This document shows positions 6,761 to 15,041 of a stretch of 64,000 nucleotides of DNA, one piece after another; the stretch's first letter is position 1, and every line of letters begins with the position of its first letter. Source of the DNA: CAYQEC01 sp964416425 (GTDB taxonomy: Bacteria > Actinomycetota > Acidimicrobiia > Spongiisociales > UBA5794); contig CAYQEC010000001.1 of assembly GCA_964416425.1 (NCBI GenBank), positions 1-64,000 on the forward strand, in the 5' to 3' direction. The notes under the pieces are model-generated. The model ran no database searches. It was given only the letters and a program-made list of their open reading frames with translations, and had not been told where the DNA came from. The translations under genes and the position numbers were made by a program.

Positions 6761-9166
6761 TCAGGAGCAGGGGCCGTCCCAGTTGGCGTCGAGCCCCGAC
6801 AGGAACGTGTCCACCGTCGCCGAGCCGGTGAGCCCGGCGTTCCCGCAGAGACGGGTGTAGTCGGGACCTGCCTGCAGGTTGGACCACGCGGTGACAACCC
6901 CGTCGCTGATGGCTCCGCTCAGCGCGTTGCCGTTGAGCTTGAGGCTCGTAAGCAACGTCAGGTTGTTGAGCGAGGCCGGAATCGCGCCGGTGAGCGCGTT
7001 CCGGGCGAGGCGCAACCGGCGCAGCTGGGTCAGGTTGCCGAGCTGGGTCGGCAACGACCCGTTCAAGTTGTTGTCCTCGGCCTCCAGGTTGAGCAGGCCG
7101 CTCAAGCTGCCCAGCTCCGCCGGGATCGACCCGGTCAGGGCGTTGTTGTTGAGGAACAAGCCGTGCAACACCGAGAGGCTTCCCAACGCTGCCGGGATCG
7201 ACCCGGTCAGGGCGTTGCCCGACAGGTTGAGGAATCGGAGACCGACCAGATCCTGAAGATCGTCCGGGATGGGGCCGACAAGATGGTTGCCGTGCAGATC
7301 GAGATACTCGACATGCCGCTGCGAGGGCGCCTGATCGCAGTACGTGACTCCGGACCACGCCCCGCCGCAGGGATTGGCCTCTTCCAGCCAGCCGCTGTTG
7401 TTGGTCCAATTCGGACCGTCGGTGGCGTCGTAGAGGGCGACGAGGGCCTCACACTCGGTAGCGGTGATGCCCAGCACGTTATTGCAGTTGAAGTTGACAT
7501 GGATCGCCAGCGCCTTGGTGGCGGTCCGGCCTTCGTCGTCGGTGACCTTGGCCGTGAACGAGAAGTCGCCCGCAAGGTCCGGCGTACCTGAGATGGTGCC
7601 GGCGGATCCGAGGCCGAGGCCGTCCGGCAACGGGTTCGAGCCGTCGGCCAGCCCCCACGTGTACGGGGTGGTCCCTCCGCTGGCCGCCAGGGGCGCCGAG
7701 TAGACGACGCCGATGGTGCCGTCCGGCAGCGTCGTGGTCGTGATCGACAGCGACCCGGTCACCGTGATCGACAGGTCGCGGGTGGCGGTCGCCGTCGAGT
7801 TGTCGGTCACCTCGATGGTGAAGTCGAACTCGCCGCCTGCGGTCGGGGTGCCGCTGATGACGCCGGAGCCGGCGTTGAGCAACAGCCCGGTCGGCAGCGA
7901 GCCGGCCGACACGGCCCAGGTGTAGGGGGTGGTGCCCCCGCCTGCCGTCAGGGTCTCGCTGTAGGGGGAACCGACGGTGGCGCCGCCGAGCGAGACGGTC
8001 GTCACCACCACGTGGTTCCCGACGGTGACGATCGTCAGGATGGCCGAGGCGATCCTGCCGTCGGCGTCGGTCACGTTAACGGTGAAGGTGGCGTCGCCCA
8101 TGGCCGTCGGCGTGCCCGTGATGGCGCCGTTGGCTGTCAGCGAGAGGCCGGCGGGCAGCGAGCCGCTGACCTTGGTCCAGGTGTAGGGGGCGAGCCCTCC
8201 GGTGGCACTCAACGACTGGGAGTACGGTGTCCCGACCGCTGCCGCCGGGACACTCTTGGTCGCCACGGCGAGCGGATTCACCACCGTGAGCGACAGGGCG
8301 GCGGTGGATTCCTTGCCGCCGGCGTCGACCACGTTCACGGAGAAGTTGGCAGTCCCCGGGAACGATGGAATCCCGCTGAGGGTGCCGTCGAGGTTGAGCA
8401 GCATCCCGGAGGGAACGTCACCCGAGGTGATCGTCCAGACGTAGGGCTGCGTCCCGCCGATGGCGGCGAGGGTACGGGAGTAGCTGACCCCCACCGTCGC
8501 CGACGGCAGGCTCGAGGTGGTGATGACGGGTCGATTGGCGATGGCTCGCCGCAGGAACGCCGCCATCTGACCACGCGTCACCGCGTTGTCGGGACAAAAG
8601 TGATTGTTGGTCGGCGGGTTGCAGCCGAGGGTGATACCGGCCGCGGCGAGCTTGGCGATGTCGGCTTCGAACACCGAGCCGTTGTCGTCGCTGAAGTTGT
8701 TCCCGCCCCCGTCGTCGGTGAGGCTGAGCGCCCGCACCAGGAACGCCGCCATCTGACCGCGCGTCACCGGGCTGTCGGGACAGAAGTGATCGTTGGTCGG
8801 CGGATTGCAGCCGCGGGTGATCCCGGCCTCCGCCAGCTTCTCGATGTCGGCCTCGAACACCGAGCCGTTGTCGTCGCTGAAGTTGTAGCTTCCGCTGGCC
8901 GTCAGGCTCAGCGCCCGCACCAGGAACGCCGCCATCTGACCGCGCGTCACGGATTGGTCCGGACAGAACCGGTCGTTGGCAGGCGGATTACAGCCTCTGG
9001 TGATGCCCTGATCGGACAGCCAGGTGATATCCGCTTCGAAGGTGTGCCCCGAAGGCACGTCGACAAAATCGGTCGCGGCGAGCGCCGTGGCCGGTCCCAC
9101 GACGAGCAGCGCAGCCACCACTGTGCAAGCGAGCAGGACGTGGCCTGCCTTCCTGACCCTGAGCAT
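6761..9166 (-). CDS. giant surface protein: SLH x3, Ig-like (He_PIG) x4, plant-type leucine-rich repeats
   Basis: The 801-residue exported protein begins with a signal peptide (GHVLLACTVVAALLVVGPAT, then ALAA). Residues about 33-205 hold three SLH-type repeats with the paired-cysteine signature. About 215-555 hold four putative-Ig repeats, each ending in a form of SGTP...G.F.FT..VTD. About 560-790 hold a Cys-containing cap (TDGPNWTNNSGWL) and leucine-rich repeats of the LSGNALTGSIPAALGSLSVL type. It is most likely an SLH-anchored adhesin displaying a ligand-binding LRR face. The start ATG follows GTGGGGGCTC. Confidence 0.88.
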   Translation of the reverse strand: MLRVRKAGHVLLACTVVAALLVVGPATALAATDFVDVPSGHTFEADITWLSDQGITRGCNPPANDRFCPDQSVTRGQMAAFLVRALSLTASGSYNFSDDNGSVFEADIEKLAEAGITRGCNPPTNDHFCPDSPVTRGQMAAFLVRALSLTDDGGGNNFSDDNGSVFEADIAKLAAAGITLGCNPPTNNHFCPDNAVTRGQMAAFLRRAIANRPVITTSSLPSATVGVSYSRTLAAIGGTQPYVWTITSGDVPSGMLLNLDGTLSGIPSFPGTANFSVNVVDAGGKESTAALSLTVVNPLAVATKSVPAAAVGTPYSQSLSATGGLAPYTWTKVSGSLPAGLSLTANGAITGTPTAMGDATFTVNVTDADGRIASAILTIVTVGNHVVVTTVSLGGATVGSPYSETLTAGGGTTPYTWAVSAGSLPTGLLLNAGSGVISGTPTAGGEFDFTIEVTDNSTATATRDLSITVTGSLSITTTTLPDGTIGVVYSAPLAASGGTTPYTWGLADGSNPLPDGLGLGSAGTISGTPDLAGDFSFTAKVTDDEGRTATKALAIHVNFNCNNVLGITATECEALVALYDATDGPNWTNNSGWLEEANPCGGAWSGVTYCDQAPSQRHVEYLDLHGNHLVGPIPDDLQDLVGLRFLNLSGNALTGSIPAALGSLSVLHGLFLNNNALTGSIPAELGSLSGLLNLEAEDNNLNGSLPTQLGNLTQLRRLRLARNALTGAIPASLNNLTLLTSLKLNGNALSGAISDGVVTAWSNLQAGPDYTRLCGNAGLTGSATVDTFLSGLDANWDGPCS

Positions 9167-9346
9167 GAGCCCCCACTTTCATCGTGTGCGAAGAGGGCGC
9201 GTCGCCCTCCACAACCTGTTGTCGAACATATCAGTGCCTGGTCATTCGGTCTCCCCAAACACCAAGGAACAGGCTACCCGATGACCCGCGGCAAGTGGCC
9301 CCCTTCTTATGGCGCCGTACGAATCGGGCGGGGGAACGGTGCACCC

Positions 9347-9352
9347 TAGACT
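9347..9352 (+). promoter_or_regulatory. -10 box of the liv operon
   Basis: TAGACT, 9 nt before GTG 9362 (12 nt before ATG 9365). There is no Shine-Dalgarno sequence, and no convincing -35 in the 195-nt divergent intergenic region shared with the SLH-LRR gene. Confidence 0.45.
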
Positions 9353-9361
9353 CGTCACACC

Positions 9362-10645
9362 GTGATGAGGCGTTCCGGGATCGGTCTGGCACTGGCGGCC
9401 ACGCTTGCCGTCGTTCTGTTCGGCAGCGCGCCGGCGTCGGCCGCCGGCGAGGACATCCACGGCACCCTCGAGAGCATCAACGGGCAGGAGCACACCCCGG
9501 TCGCCGGCGTGACCATCGTGGTCGAGCAGGACGGTACCGAGATCGGCACCGCGGTCAGCGACGCGACGGGAATGTGGGCGGTGCCGGTCCCGGCGGCGGG
9601 CACGTACCAGGTCCGCCTCGACGTGGACACCCTGCCCGGCGACGTCGCCCTCACCGTTGCGGGCAACGACGTCCTCCCCAACGTGCTCGTCCGCTCCAAC
9701 CAGCAGAAGACGGTTCGCTTCCAGCTCGGGCCCGGCGTGGCCTCCACCGTCAGCCGGCTCGATCGCTTCGTCGACCTCGTGGTCGTCGGTCTCAAGCTCG
9801 GGGCCATCATCGCCCTCTGCTCGATCGGGCTGTCCCTCATCTTCGGCGTCACCGGCCTCGTCAACTTCGCCCACGGGGAGATGGTGACCCTTGGAGCGGT
9901 GCTCGCCTACTTCTTCCACGCCTCCCCGTTGGGACCGCAATGGCCGCTGATCCTCGCCGCCATCCCCGCCGTGCTGCTCGGCGCCGCCTTCGGCGGGGTC
10001 CAGGAGCTGGCGTTGTGGGGGCCGCTACGCCGTCACCCCACCGGTCTCATCGCCATGCTGGTGATCTCGATCGGGCTGTCGTTCGCCATCCGCAACGTCA
10101 TCCTCATCGTGTTCGGCGGCGGGCCCCGCCCCTACCTCGACTACGCGGTGCAGCGGGAATGGGAGTTCTGGGGAATCTCGACGGTACCCAAGAACATCGT
10201 GATCATCCTGGCCTCGGCCGCCATCCTCGCCGTCGTCGGGCTCTTCCTGCAATACACCAAGCTCGGCACCGCGATGCGCGCCGTCGCCGACAACAAGGAT
10301 CTGGCCGAGTCGTCCGGGATCAACGTCAACGCCGTCATCTTCACCACGTGGACCGTCGGCACCGGCTTGGCGGCCGCCGGCGGGATCTTCTTCGGGGTCT
10401 CCGAGCAGATCCAATACGACATGGGCTTCAGGCTGCTGCTGCTCATCTTCGCCGCCGTGGTGCTCGGCGGCCTCGGCACCGCCTTCGGTGCCATGGTGGG
10501 GAGCTTCATCATCGGGCTGGCCGTCGAAGTCAGCACGTACTGGGTCGACAACGAGTTCAAGACCGCGATCGCCCTCGGGATCCTGGTGGTCATGCTGCTG
10601 GTACGCCCCCAGGGCATCCTCGGGAGCAGGGAGCGAATCGGCTGA
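9362..10645 (+). CDS. livH: LivH-type branched-chain amino-acid ABC permease with an exported N-terminal domain
   Basis: Residues from about 130 on form a normal LivH permease: multiple membrane helices, the GLSLIFGVTGLVNFAHGEMV block, and the EAA-like cytoplasmic loop YTKLGTAMRAVADNKDLAES. Ahead of it is an extra 125 residues: a cleavable-type signal sequence (LALAATLAVVLFGSAPASAA) and a beta-rich domain of the carboxypeptidase-regulatory/Ig-like type (VAGVTIVVEQDGTEIGTAVS ... TYQVRLDVDTLPGDVALTV). The extra domain should lie outside the membrane. UrtB urea permeases also carry N-terminal extensions, so a urea-type substrate is a possible alternative. The stop overlaps livM (TGATG). Confidence 0.88.
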   Translation: MMRRSGIGLALAATLAVVLFGSAPASAAGEDIHGTLESINGQEHTPVAGVTIVVEQDGTEIGTAVSDATGMWAVPVPAAGTYQVRLDVDTLPGDVALTVAGNDVLPNVLVRSNQQKTVRFQLGPGVASTVSRLDRFVDLVVVGLKLGAIIALCSIGLSLIFGVTGLVNFAHGEMVTLGAVLAYFFHASPLGPQWPLILAAIPAVLLGAAFGGVQELALWGPLRRHPTGLIAMLVISIGLSFAIRNVILIVFGGGPRPYLDYAVQREWEFWGISTVPKNIVIILASAAILAVVGLFLQYTKLGTAMRAVADNKDLAESSGINVNAVIFTTWTVGTGLAAAGGIFFGVSEQIQYDMGFRLLLLIFAAVVLGGLGTAFGAMVGSFIIGLAVEVSTYWVDNEFKTAIALGILVVMLLVRPQGILGSRERIG

Positions 10646-11634
10646 TGGACTACTTCGGCATCCTGGTCGACGCCTTGCGGGCCGCGGTGGGACCGGTGGC
10701 CGCCGCCTACGCCCTGTCGGCGACCGGCCTCAACCTCCAATTCGGCTACACGGGCCTGCTCAATTTCGGCCACGTCGGCTTCATGCTCGCCGGGGCCTAC
10801 GGAGCGGCCATCACCGTCGAGGCCGGAGGCTCGCTCTGGCTCGGGATCCCGATCGGCATCGCCGCCGCCGTCGCCCTCGGACTCCTGCTCGGCTTCCCCA
10901 CCCTGCGCCTCCGCGCCGACTACCTCGCCATCGTCACCATCAGCGCCGCCGAGATCCTCCGCCTCGTCGTCCGTTCCACCTGGGCCCACCCGGTGACCCG
11001 GAGCGTGTTCGGCATCCGGGCCTTCGCCGACGAGTTCTTCGACCTCAACCCGTTCGACGTGGGACGTGATTACGGCTGGGGCGATTTCCGCTTCAGCGGA
11101 CGCCAGCTCTGGGTGATCGTGGTGAGCTGGACGATCGTCGCCGCGGCCGGGCTCCTGGTCTACCGCATGATCCACAGCCCATGGGGGCGGGTGATTCGTG
11201 CCATCCGGGAAGACGAGGACGCCGCCCGCAGCCTCGGCAAGCATGTCTTCAGCTACAAGCTCCAGTCCCTCATGCTCGGTGGAGGGCTGGCCGGGCTGGC
11301 CGGGATCCTGCTCGCCGTCGAGCAGCAGAGCGTGTTCCCCGACACGTGGATGCCGAAGATCACGTTCTTCCTCTACGTGATTGTGATCCTGGGAGGCGCC
11401 GGCACCGTGATGGGGCCCATCGTCGGGGCCATCGTCTTCCAGTTCCTTTTCTTCTTCTTCGACCGCTTCATGACGAGCGCCCAGCTCCAGGGCTGGTTCG
11501 GTGACGTCCTCGACGCCACCGGCGCCGCCCAGGTGAAGCTGGTGCTGGTCGGGGTCGGGCTGATGGCCCTGATGGCGGTGCGACCACAGGGCATCTTCGG
11601 TCACCGGGAGGAGCTGCTGATCGATGAGCGCTGA
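10645..11634 (+). CDS. livM: LivM-type branched-chain amino-acid ABC permease
   Basis: The 329-residue second permease subunit has the family block NLQFGYTGLLNFGHVGFMLA, then membrane helices and the cytoplasmic coupling loop SPWGRVIRAIREDEDAARSL with LGKHVFSYKLQSLMLGGGLA. Its C terminus is VRPQGIFGHREELLIDER. ATG 10645 overlaps the livH stop by 1 nt and the gene overlaps livG by 11 nt, so the four genes are tightly coupled. It should pair with LivH in the membrane and take substrate from the binding protein encoded at 13274. Confidence 0.93.
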   Translation: MDYFGILVDALRAAVGPVAAAYALSATGLNLQFGYTGLLNFGHVGFMLAGAYGAAITVEAGGSLWLGIPIGIAAAVALGLLLGFPTLRLRADYLAIVTISAAEILRLVVRSTWAHPVTRSVFGIRAFADEFFDLNPFDVGRDYGWGDFRFSGRQLWVIVVSWTIVAAAGLLVYRMIHSPWGRVIRAIREDEDAARSLGKHVFSYKLQSLMLGGGLAGLAGILLAVEQQSVFPDTWMPKITFFLYVIVILGGAGTVMGPIVGAIVFQFLFFFFDRFMTSAQLQGWFGDVLDATGAAQVKLVLVGVGLMALMAVRPQGIFGHREELLIDER

Positions 11635-12448
11635 ATCTCGCGTGGCGGGGATCGAGCCGGTACCGGGAGTCGCCAAACCCGATGCCATCCTGATCGCCGA
11701 CGGGGTGCGGCGCGCCTTCGGTGGGCTCCAGGCGGTCGACGTCGGGCACGTCGAGATCCAGCGCAACACCATCACCTCGCTCATCGGTCCCAACGGCGCC
11801 GGCAAGACGACCCTGTTCAACCTCCTCACCGGGTTCGACAAGGTCGACGGGGGCCACTGGCACCTCAACGGCGGTGCCCTCGTGGGAATCCCGGCGCACC
11901 AGGTGGCGCGCAAGGGAATGGTGCGCACCTTCCAGCTCACCCGCTCCCTCGCCCGCCTCACCGTGATGGAGAACATGCTCTTCGCCGCCAAGGACCAGCG
12001 CGGCGAATCCCTCGTCGGCGCCCTCTTCGGCGGGTGGCACCAGACCGAGGACGAGAACGAGATCCGAGCCCGCGAGCTGCTGGAGCGGTTCGACCTGGCC
12101 CACATGGAGGACGAGTACGCCGGGAGCCTGTCCGGCGGCCAGCGCAAGCTGCTCGAGATGGCGCGAGCGCTGATGGTCGAGCCCGAGATCATCATGCTCG
12201 ACGAGCCGATGGCGGGCGTGAACCCGGCCCTGACCCAGTCGCTGCTGCGGCACATCACCGGCCTGCGGGACAGCGGCAAGACCGTGGTGTTCATCGAGCA
12301 CGACATGGACGTCGTCCAGGAGATCAGCGATTGGGTGATCGTGCTCAGCGAAGGCCGCGTCATCGCCGAGGGGCCGCCGGAGACGATCGCCCGCAACCCC
12401 GACGTCATCGACGCCTACCTCGGCACCCACCACGGGGAGGTGCCGTGA
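11624..12448 (+). CDS. livG: LivG-type ABC transporter ATPase
   Basis: ATPase of the branched-chain amino-acid importer: Walker A GPNGAGKTT, Q-loop in RTFQLTRSLARLTVMEN, signature LSGGQRKLLEMARAL, Walker B IIMLDEPMAGVNP, switch His in VVFIEHDMD, and the family C terminus VIDAYLGTHHGE. The length of 274 aa is slightly above normal because of a 20-residue N-terminal lead. It overlaps livM by 11 nt and livF by 4 nt. Confidence 0.94.
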   Translation: MSAESRVAGIEPVPGVAKPDAILIADGVRRAFGGLQAVDVGHVEIQRNTITSLIGPNGAGKTTLFNLLTGFDKVDGGHWHLNGGALVGIPAHQVARKGMVRTFQLTRSLARLTVMENMLFAAKDQRGESLVGALFGGWHQTEDENEIRARELLERFDLAHMEDEYAGSLSGGQRKLLEMARALMVEPEIIMLDEPMAGVNPALTQSLLRHITGLRDSGKTVVFIEHDMDVVQEISDWVIVLSEGRVIAEGPPETIARNPDVIDAYLGTHHGEVP

Positions 12449-13191
12449 CCACCCCCTCCCCCGCCTCGTCCCCGATCCTGGTCGCCGAGGACGTCGTCGC
12501 CGGTTACGTGCCGGGGGTGGACATCCTCACCGGGGTTGGCCTCACCCTCGGCGAGGGCGAGCTGGTGGGCATCATCGGCCCCAACGGCGCCGGCAAGTCC
12601 ACCTTCGTCAAAGCCCTCTTCGGCCTGGTACGGATCCGGAGCGGGTGGGTCGAGCTCCGCGGGACCGACATCTCCAACCTGGCCGCCCACTCCCTCGTCG
12701 CCCAGGGCGTCGGCTACGTCCCGCAGCGGGCCAATGTCTTCCCTTCGCTCACCGTCGAGGAGAACCTGCGGATGGGCCTCTACCTCCGTCCCAAGGCGTG
12801 GCACGCCCGATTCGCGGCGGTCGCCGACCTGTTCCCCCTGCTCGGTCAACGCCACCACCAGCGGGCCGGCCTGCTCTCGGGCGGCGAGCGCCAGATGGTG
12901 GCGATGGGAAGGGCCCTCATGATGGAGCCGGCGGTGCTCCTCCTCGACGAGCCCTCCGCCGGGCTCTCCCCCGGCAACCAGGACGTGGTGTTCGATCGGG
13001 TCCGCCAGATTTGCGACTCCGGAGTGTCGATCATCATGGTCGAGCAGAATGCCCGGCGCTGCCTCCAGATCTGTGACCGGGGTTACGTGCTCGATCAGGG
13101 CACCAACGCCTACACCGGCCCCGGGCACGACCTGCTGCACGACCCGAAGGTGATCAGCCTCTACCTGGGCACGCTCGGCCGCGCCACCTGA
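12445..13191 (+). CDS. livF: LivF-type ABC transporter ATPase
   Basis: Second ATPase of the importer (248 aa): Walker A GPNGAGKST, VGYVPQRANVFPSLTVEENL, signature LLSGGERQMVAMGRAL, Walker B LLLDEPSAGLSP and switch region IIMVEQNARR, with the Gln/Asn-containing motif normal for LivF. The GTG at 12445 overlaps the livG stop as GTGA. A strong palindromic terminator follows between this gene and the convergent binding-protein gene. Confidence 0.94.
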   Translation: MTTPSPASSPILVAEDVVAGYVPGVDILTGVGLTLGEGELVGIIGPNGAGKSTFVKALFGLVRIRSGWVELRGTDISNLAAHSLVAQGVGYVPQRANVFPSLTVEENLRMGLYLRPKAWHARFAAVADLFPLLGQRHHQRAGLLSGGERQMVAMGRALMMEPAVLLLDEPSAGLSPGNQDVVFDRVRQICDSGVSIIMVEQNARRCLQICDRGYVLDQGTNAYTGPGHDLLHDPKVISLYLGTLGRAT

Positions 13192-13206
13192 CCGCACCCG
13201 ACACGC

Positions 13207-13238
13207 GGAAGGGGCCCGGCAGCTGCCGGGCCCCTTCT
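13207..13238. terminator. bidirectional terminator between livF and the binding-protein gene
   Basis: AAGGGGCCCGGCAG (13209-13222) is followed directly by CTGCCGGGCCCCTT (13223-13236), a perfect palindrome that extends by a further G-C pair. It can serve both converging transcripts. Confidence 0.8.
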
Positions 13239-13273
13239 GTCGTCTCGAAGCGGCGGCGGGACGCCGCCTCTCC

Positions 13274-14581
13274 TCAGGAGATCTCGACCTGATCCGTGGT
13301 CTGGGGCGACCCTTCGGCGTCGTACTCGTAGACGTCGTAGACACCAACGCTGGGCTCACCGGCGTCGTTGTACTCGATCGGGCCGGAGGCGCCGTCATAG
13401 TCGATGTTCTCGCCGGCCATCACCAGCTCGTGGCACTCGGCGTAGGTCGAGCACTTGGTGCCGTCCTTGGTGACACCGGGGAGCTCGTTGACCCACACCG
13501 ACGCGTCGTCGGTGCCCGCCACCTCGCTCGCCAGCACCATCGTGATCAGGCAGTCGTACTTCTGCGCAGAGAAGATGGTGGGGGTGCCGGGGGCGAACGC
13601 CTCGAGGCGCTCACCGAAGGTGGCCTCGCCGTTGGGCGGCGCCGCCGACGGAGCGGTGCCCCGGATGCCCTCGAGCACCGCCGGGTTGTCGGGATCGACG
13701 TCCGCGGCCTGAACCGAGTCCTTGAACCCGTCGGTGACGAAGATGGGCACGTCGGCCGGGCCGATGCCCGCTTCGATCATGGCTTGCAGCAGCGGCCCAC
13801 CCTCGGCGAAGGTGACGATGGCGATGCCGTCGACCCCGGCCGCGGCGACCTCTTGTGCCTCGGCGTCGAAGGAGGTGGCGGTCGGGTCGTACGGAACCTG
13901 GGCGGCGACGGTCACGCCGGCGTCCTCGAGGGCGGCGGAGAGCACGTCGTTGAAGCCGGCGCCGTATTCCTCGTTCCGGTAGATGATCGCCACGTTGCTC
14001 ACTCCGGCCTCGACCATGACGTCGGCCAGGGCCGGGCCCTGCAGCACGTCGGACGGGGCGGTCCGGAAGTAGTAGCCGCCGTCGTCGTACGTGGTGAGGC
14101 TGGCGCCGGTGTTGGAGCCGGAGCACATCGGGACGTGGCTACCCGTGACCTTGTCGATCACGGCCAGCGTCTGCGTGGTACCGGCGGCGCCGATGATGGC
14201 GTCGACCCCGTCGTTGAGTAGCTGGTCGGCCGCTTCGGAGGCGATCGTCGGGTCGGTGCCCGAATCGGCCGGGACCAGGGTCACCGACCCTCCGGCCGCC
14301 GCGATCTCCTCGGCACCCATCTCGATCGGTTTCAAGAGGGCATCGATGATCGCCGACAGGCCTCCGGTCTGCGGCAGCAGGTAGCCGATCTTCAACTCGC
14401 CGTCCGAGCTGCCGACATCGGCAGCCGTCGTCGTGGTGGCGGCAGCCGTCGTCGTGGTGGCGGCGGCCGTCGTCGTGGTGGCGGCGGCCGTCGTCGTGGT
14501 CTCGTCCGCCGAATCACCGCAGGCTGCGGCGAGCAGCGTCAACACCACCACGAGGATGGCGACAGGAAGCCTTCGTTTCAT
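13274..14581 (-). CDS. branched-chain amino-acid ABC transporter substrate-binding lipoprotein
   Basis: This periplasmic-type binding protein is anchored as a lipoprotein: lipobox LLAAAC with Cys21, then a Thr/Ala linker written four times as TTTTAAA-like units. The mature part is a type I periplasmic fold of the LivK/Leu-Ile-Val family (LKIGYLLPQTGGLSAIIDAL, GAAGTTQTLAVIDKVTGSHV, NVAIIYRNEEYGAGFNDV). ATG 14581 has AAAGGGGA 4 nt upstream. The same frame stays open upstream to a GTG at 14929, but that stretch is a structured leader and the signal peptide argues for 14581. It converges on livHMGF and should be that transporter's binding protein. Confidence 0.92.
   Translation of the reverse strand: MKRRLPVAILVVVLTLLAAACGDSADETTTTAAATTTTAAATTTTAAATTTTAADVGSSDGELKIGYLLPQTGGLSAIIDALLKPIEMGAEEIAAAGGSVTLVPADSGTDPTIASEAADQLLNDGVDAIIGAAGTTQTLAVIDKVTGSHVPMCSGSNTGASLTTYDDGGYYFRTAPSDVLQGPALADVMVEAGVSNVAIIYRNEEYGAGFNDVLSAALEDAGVTVAAQVPYDPTATSFDAEAQEVAAAGVDGIAIVTFAEGGPLLQAMIEAGIGPADVPIFVTDGFKDSVQAADVDPDNPAVLEGIRGTAPSAAPPNGEATFGERLEAFAPGTPTIFSAQKYDCLITMVLASEVAGTDDASVWVNELPGVTKDGTKCSTYAECHELVMAGENIDYDGASGPIEYNDAGEPSVGVYDVYEYDAEGSPQTTDQVEIS
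14421..14500 (-). repeat. 21-nt tandem repeats coding the lipoprotein linker
   Basis: Three full copies and most of a fourth of a 21-nt unit (GCAGCCGTCGTCGTGGTGGCG, read here on the plus strand) encode the Thr/Ala linker behind the lipobox of the binding protein. Copies 1-2 are identical, and copies 3-4 differ by one base. Length variation between strains is likely. Confidence 0.85.
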
Positions 14582-14747
14582 CGCTTCCCCTTTCTGGATT
14601 CTGCACTTGGAGATCCTCGGCGCCCACCGAGGAATGGCTGGGAGCATAGCGCCACGGTCTGGGGCGGAAATCGATGAACGCCGGCCGGGGAACGGCGCCC
14701 GGCCCTCCGGGGGACGCGGCGGCGCCGGTGCGGATGCGGGCGCGGTA

Positions 14748-14876
14748 AGACCCGGAGATGCTTCGGCGGTGCCGCCGCAAGAGGACCAGCTTGCGGTCTC
14801 CGGGTCTCGGTGGTCCGAGTGGGAGTCGCCACCTGCCTCGCGGTGCGAGGGAGCGACTTCTCCGATCGTCAATCGG
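14748..14876 (-). promoter_or_regulatory. candidate structured leader RNA of the LIV binding-protein gene
   Basis: Plus-strand coordinates. Outer stem AGACCCGGAGA (14748-14758) pairs with TCTCCGGGTCT (14797-14807) and encloses a small GC hairpin (14764-14774) and CCGCAAG (14775-14781) paired with CTTGCGG (14790-14796). Next are CTCGG/CCGAG (14806-14819), a two-part hairpin AGTCGC/GCGACT with inner CCTCGC/GCGAGG (14824-14858), and CCGAT/ATCGG (14862-14876). GGACCA (14783-14788) in one loop region is fully complementary to TGGTCC (14811-14816) in another, a possible kissing pair. It lies 167 nt before the lipoprotein start. The class is unknown, and the strand is inferred from gene context. Confidence 0.45.
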
Positions 14877-14888
14877 TGGAATGAACGC

Positions 14889-14933
14889 TCAGCGCTCGGC
14901 CACCTCCAGGGTCCTACAAGAACTTTCACTCAA
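14889..14933 (-). CDS. possible 14-codon leader peptide ahead of the structured leader
   Basis: AAAGGAGGTG (14941-14950, minus strand) is close to the full anti-Shine-Dalgarno complement. Nine nt after AGGAGG comes TTG, opening a 14-codon frame (M-S-E-S-S-C-R-T-L-E-V-A-E-R) that stops 12 nt before the first hairpin. A GTG 4 nt further on (14929) would instead run into the lipoprotein frame. Such a strong binding site with no normal gene suggests translation of the leader, but the start codon is unproven. Confidence 0.3.
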   Translation of the reverse strand: MSESSCRTLEVAER

Positions 14934-15041
14934 CGTGGACCACCTCCTTTCCCTGGTAACAGGGATTCTGCCACAGGATCGGTATCGTTGACAACGTTTC
15001 GTCCCCGCCGTGAGGTGGGATCACAAGAGAGGGGTACAAAC

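Larger units (their letters stand above)
14582..15041. other. 460-nt divergent intergenic region between two lipoprotein genes
   Basis: It contains a cluster of inverted repeats (14748-14876), a near-perfect Shine-Dalgarno sequence on the minus strand (14941-14950) and a perfect TTGACA on the plus strand (14988-14993). No good -10 lies at the right distance from that TTGACA. The stretch 14582-14740 shows nothing I recognise. No other gene is supported. Confidence 0.6.

Noticed and set aside
10141..12408. 755-codon open frame on the minus strand opposite livM and livG
   Set aside because: Low-complexity composition and no family; livM and livG on the other strand are certain.
14748..14876. 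Cobalamin riboswitch or T-box for the structured leader
   Set aside because: Only short stretches (GGAGACC; GGCGGCACCGCC) resemble those classes; the rest of the consensus and the expected spacing are missing.
14582..14929. In-frame N-terminal extension of the LIV binding protein by 116 codons
   Set aside because: The internal signal peptide with lipobox and the good SD at ATG 14581 decide the start; the extension lies over the structured leader.
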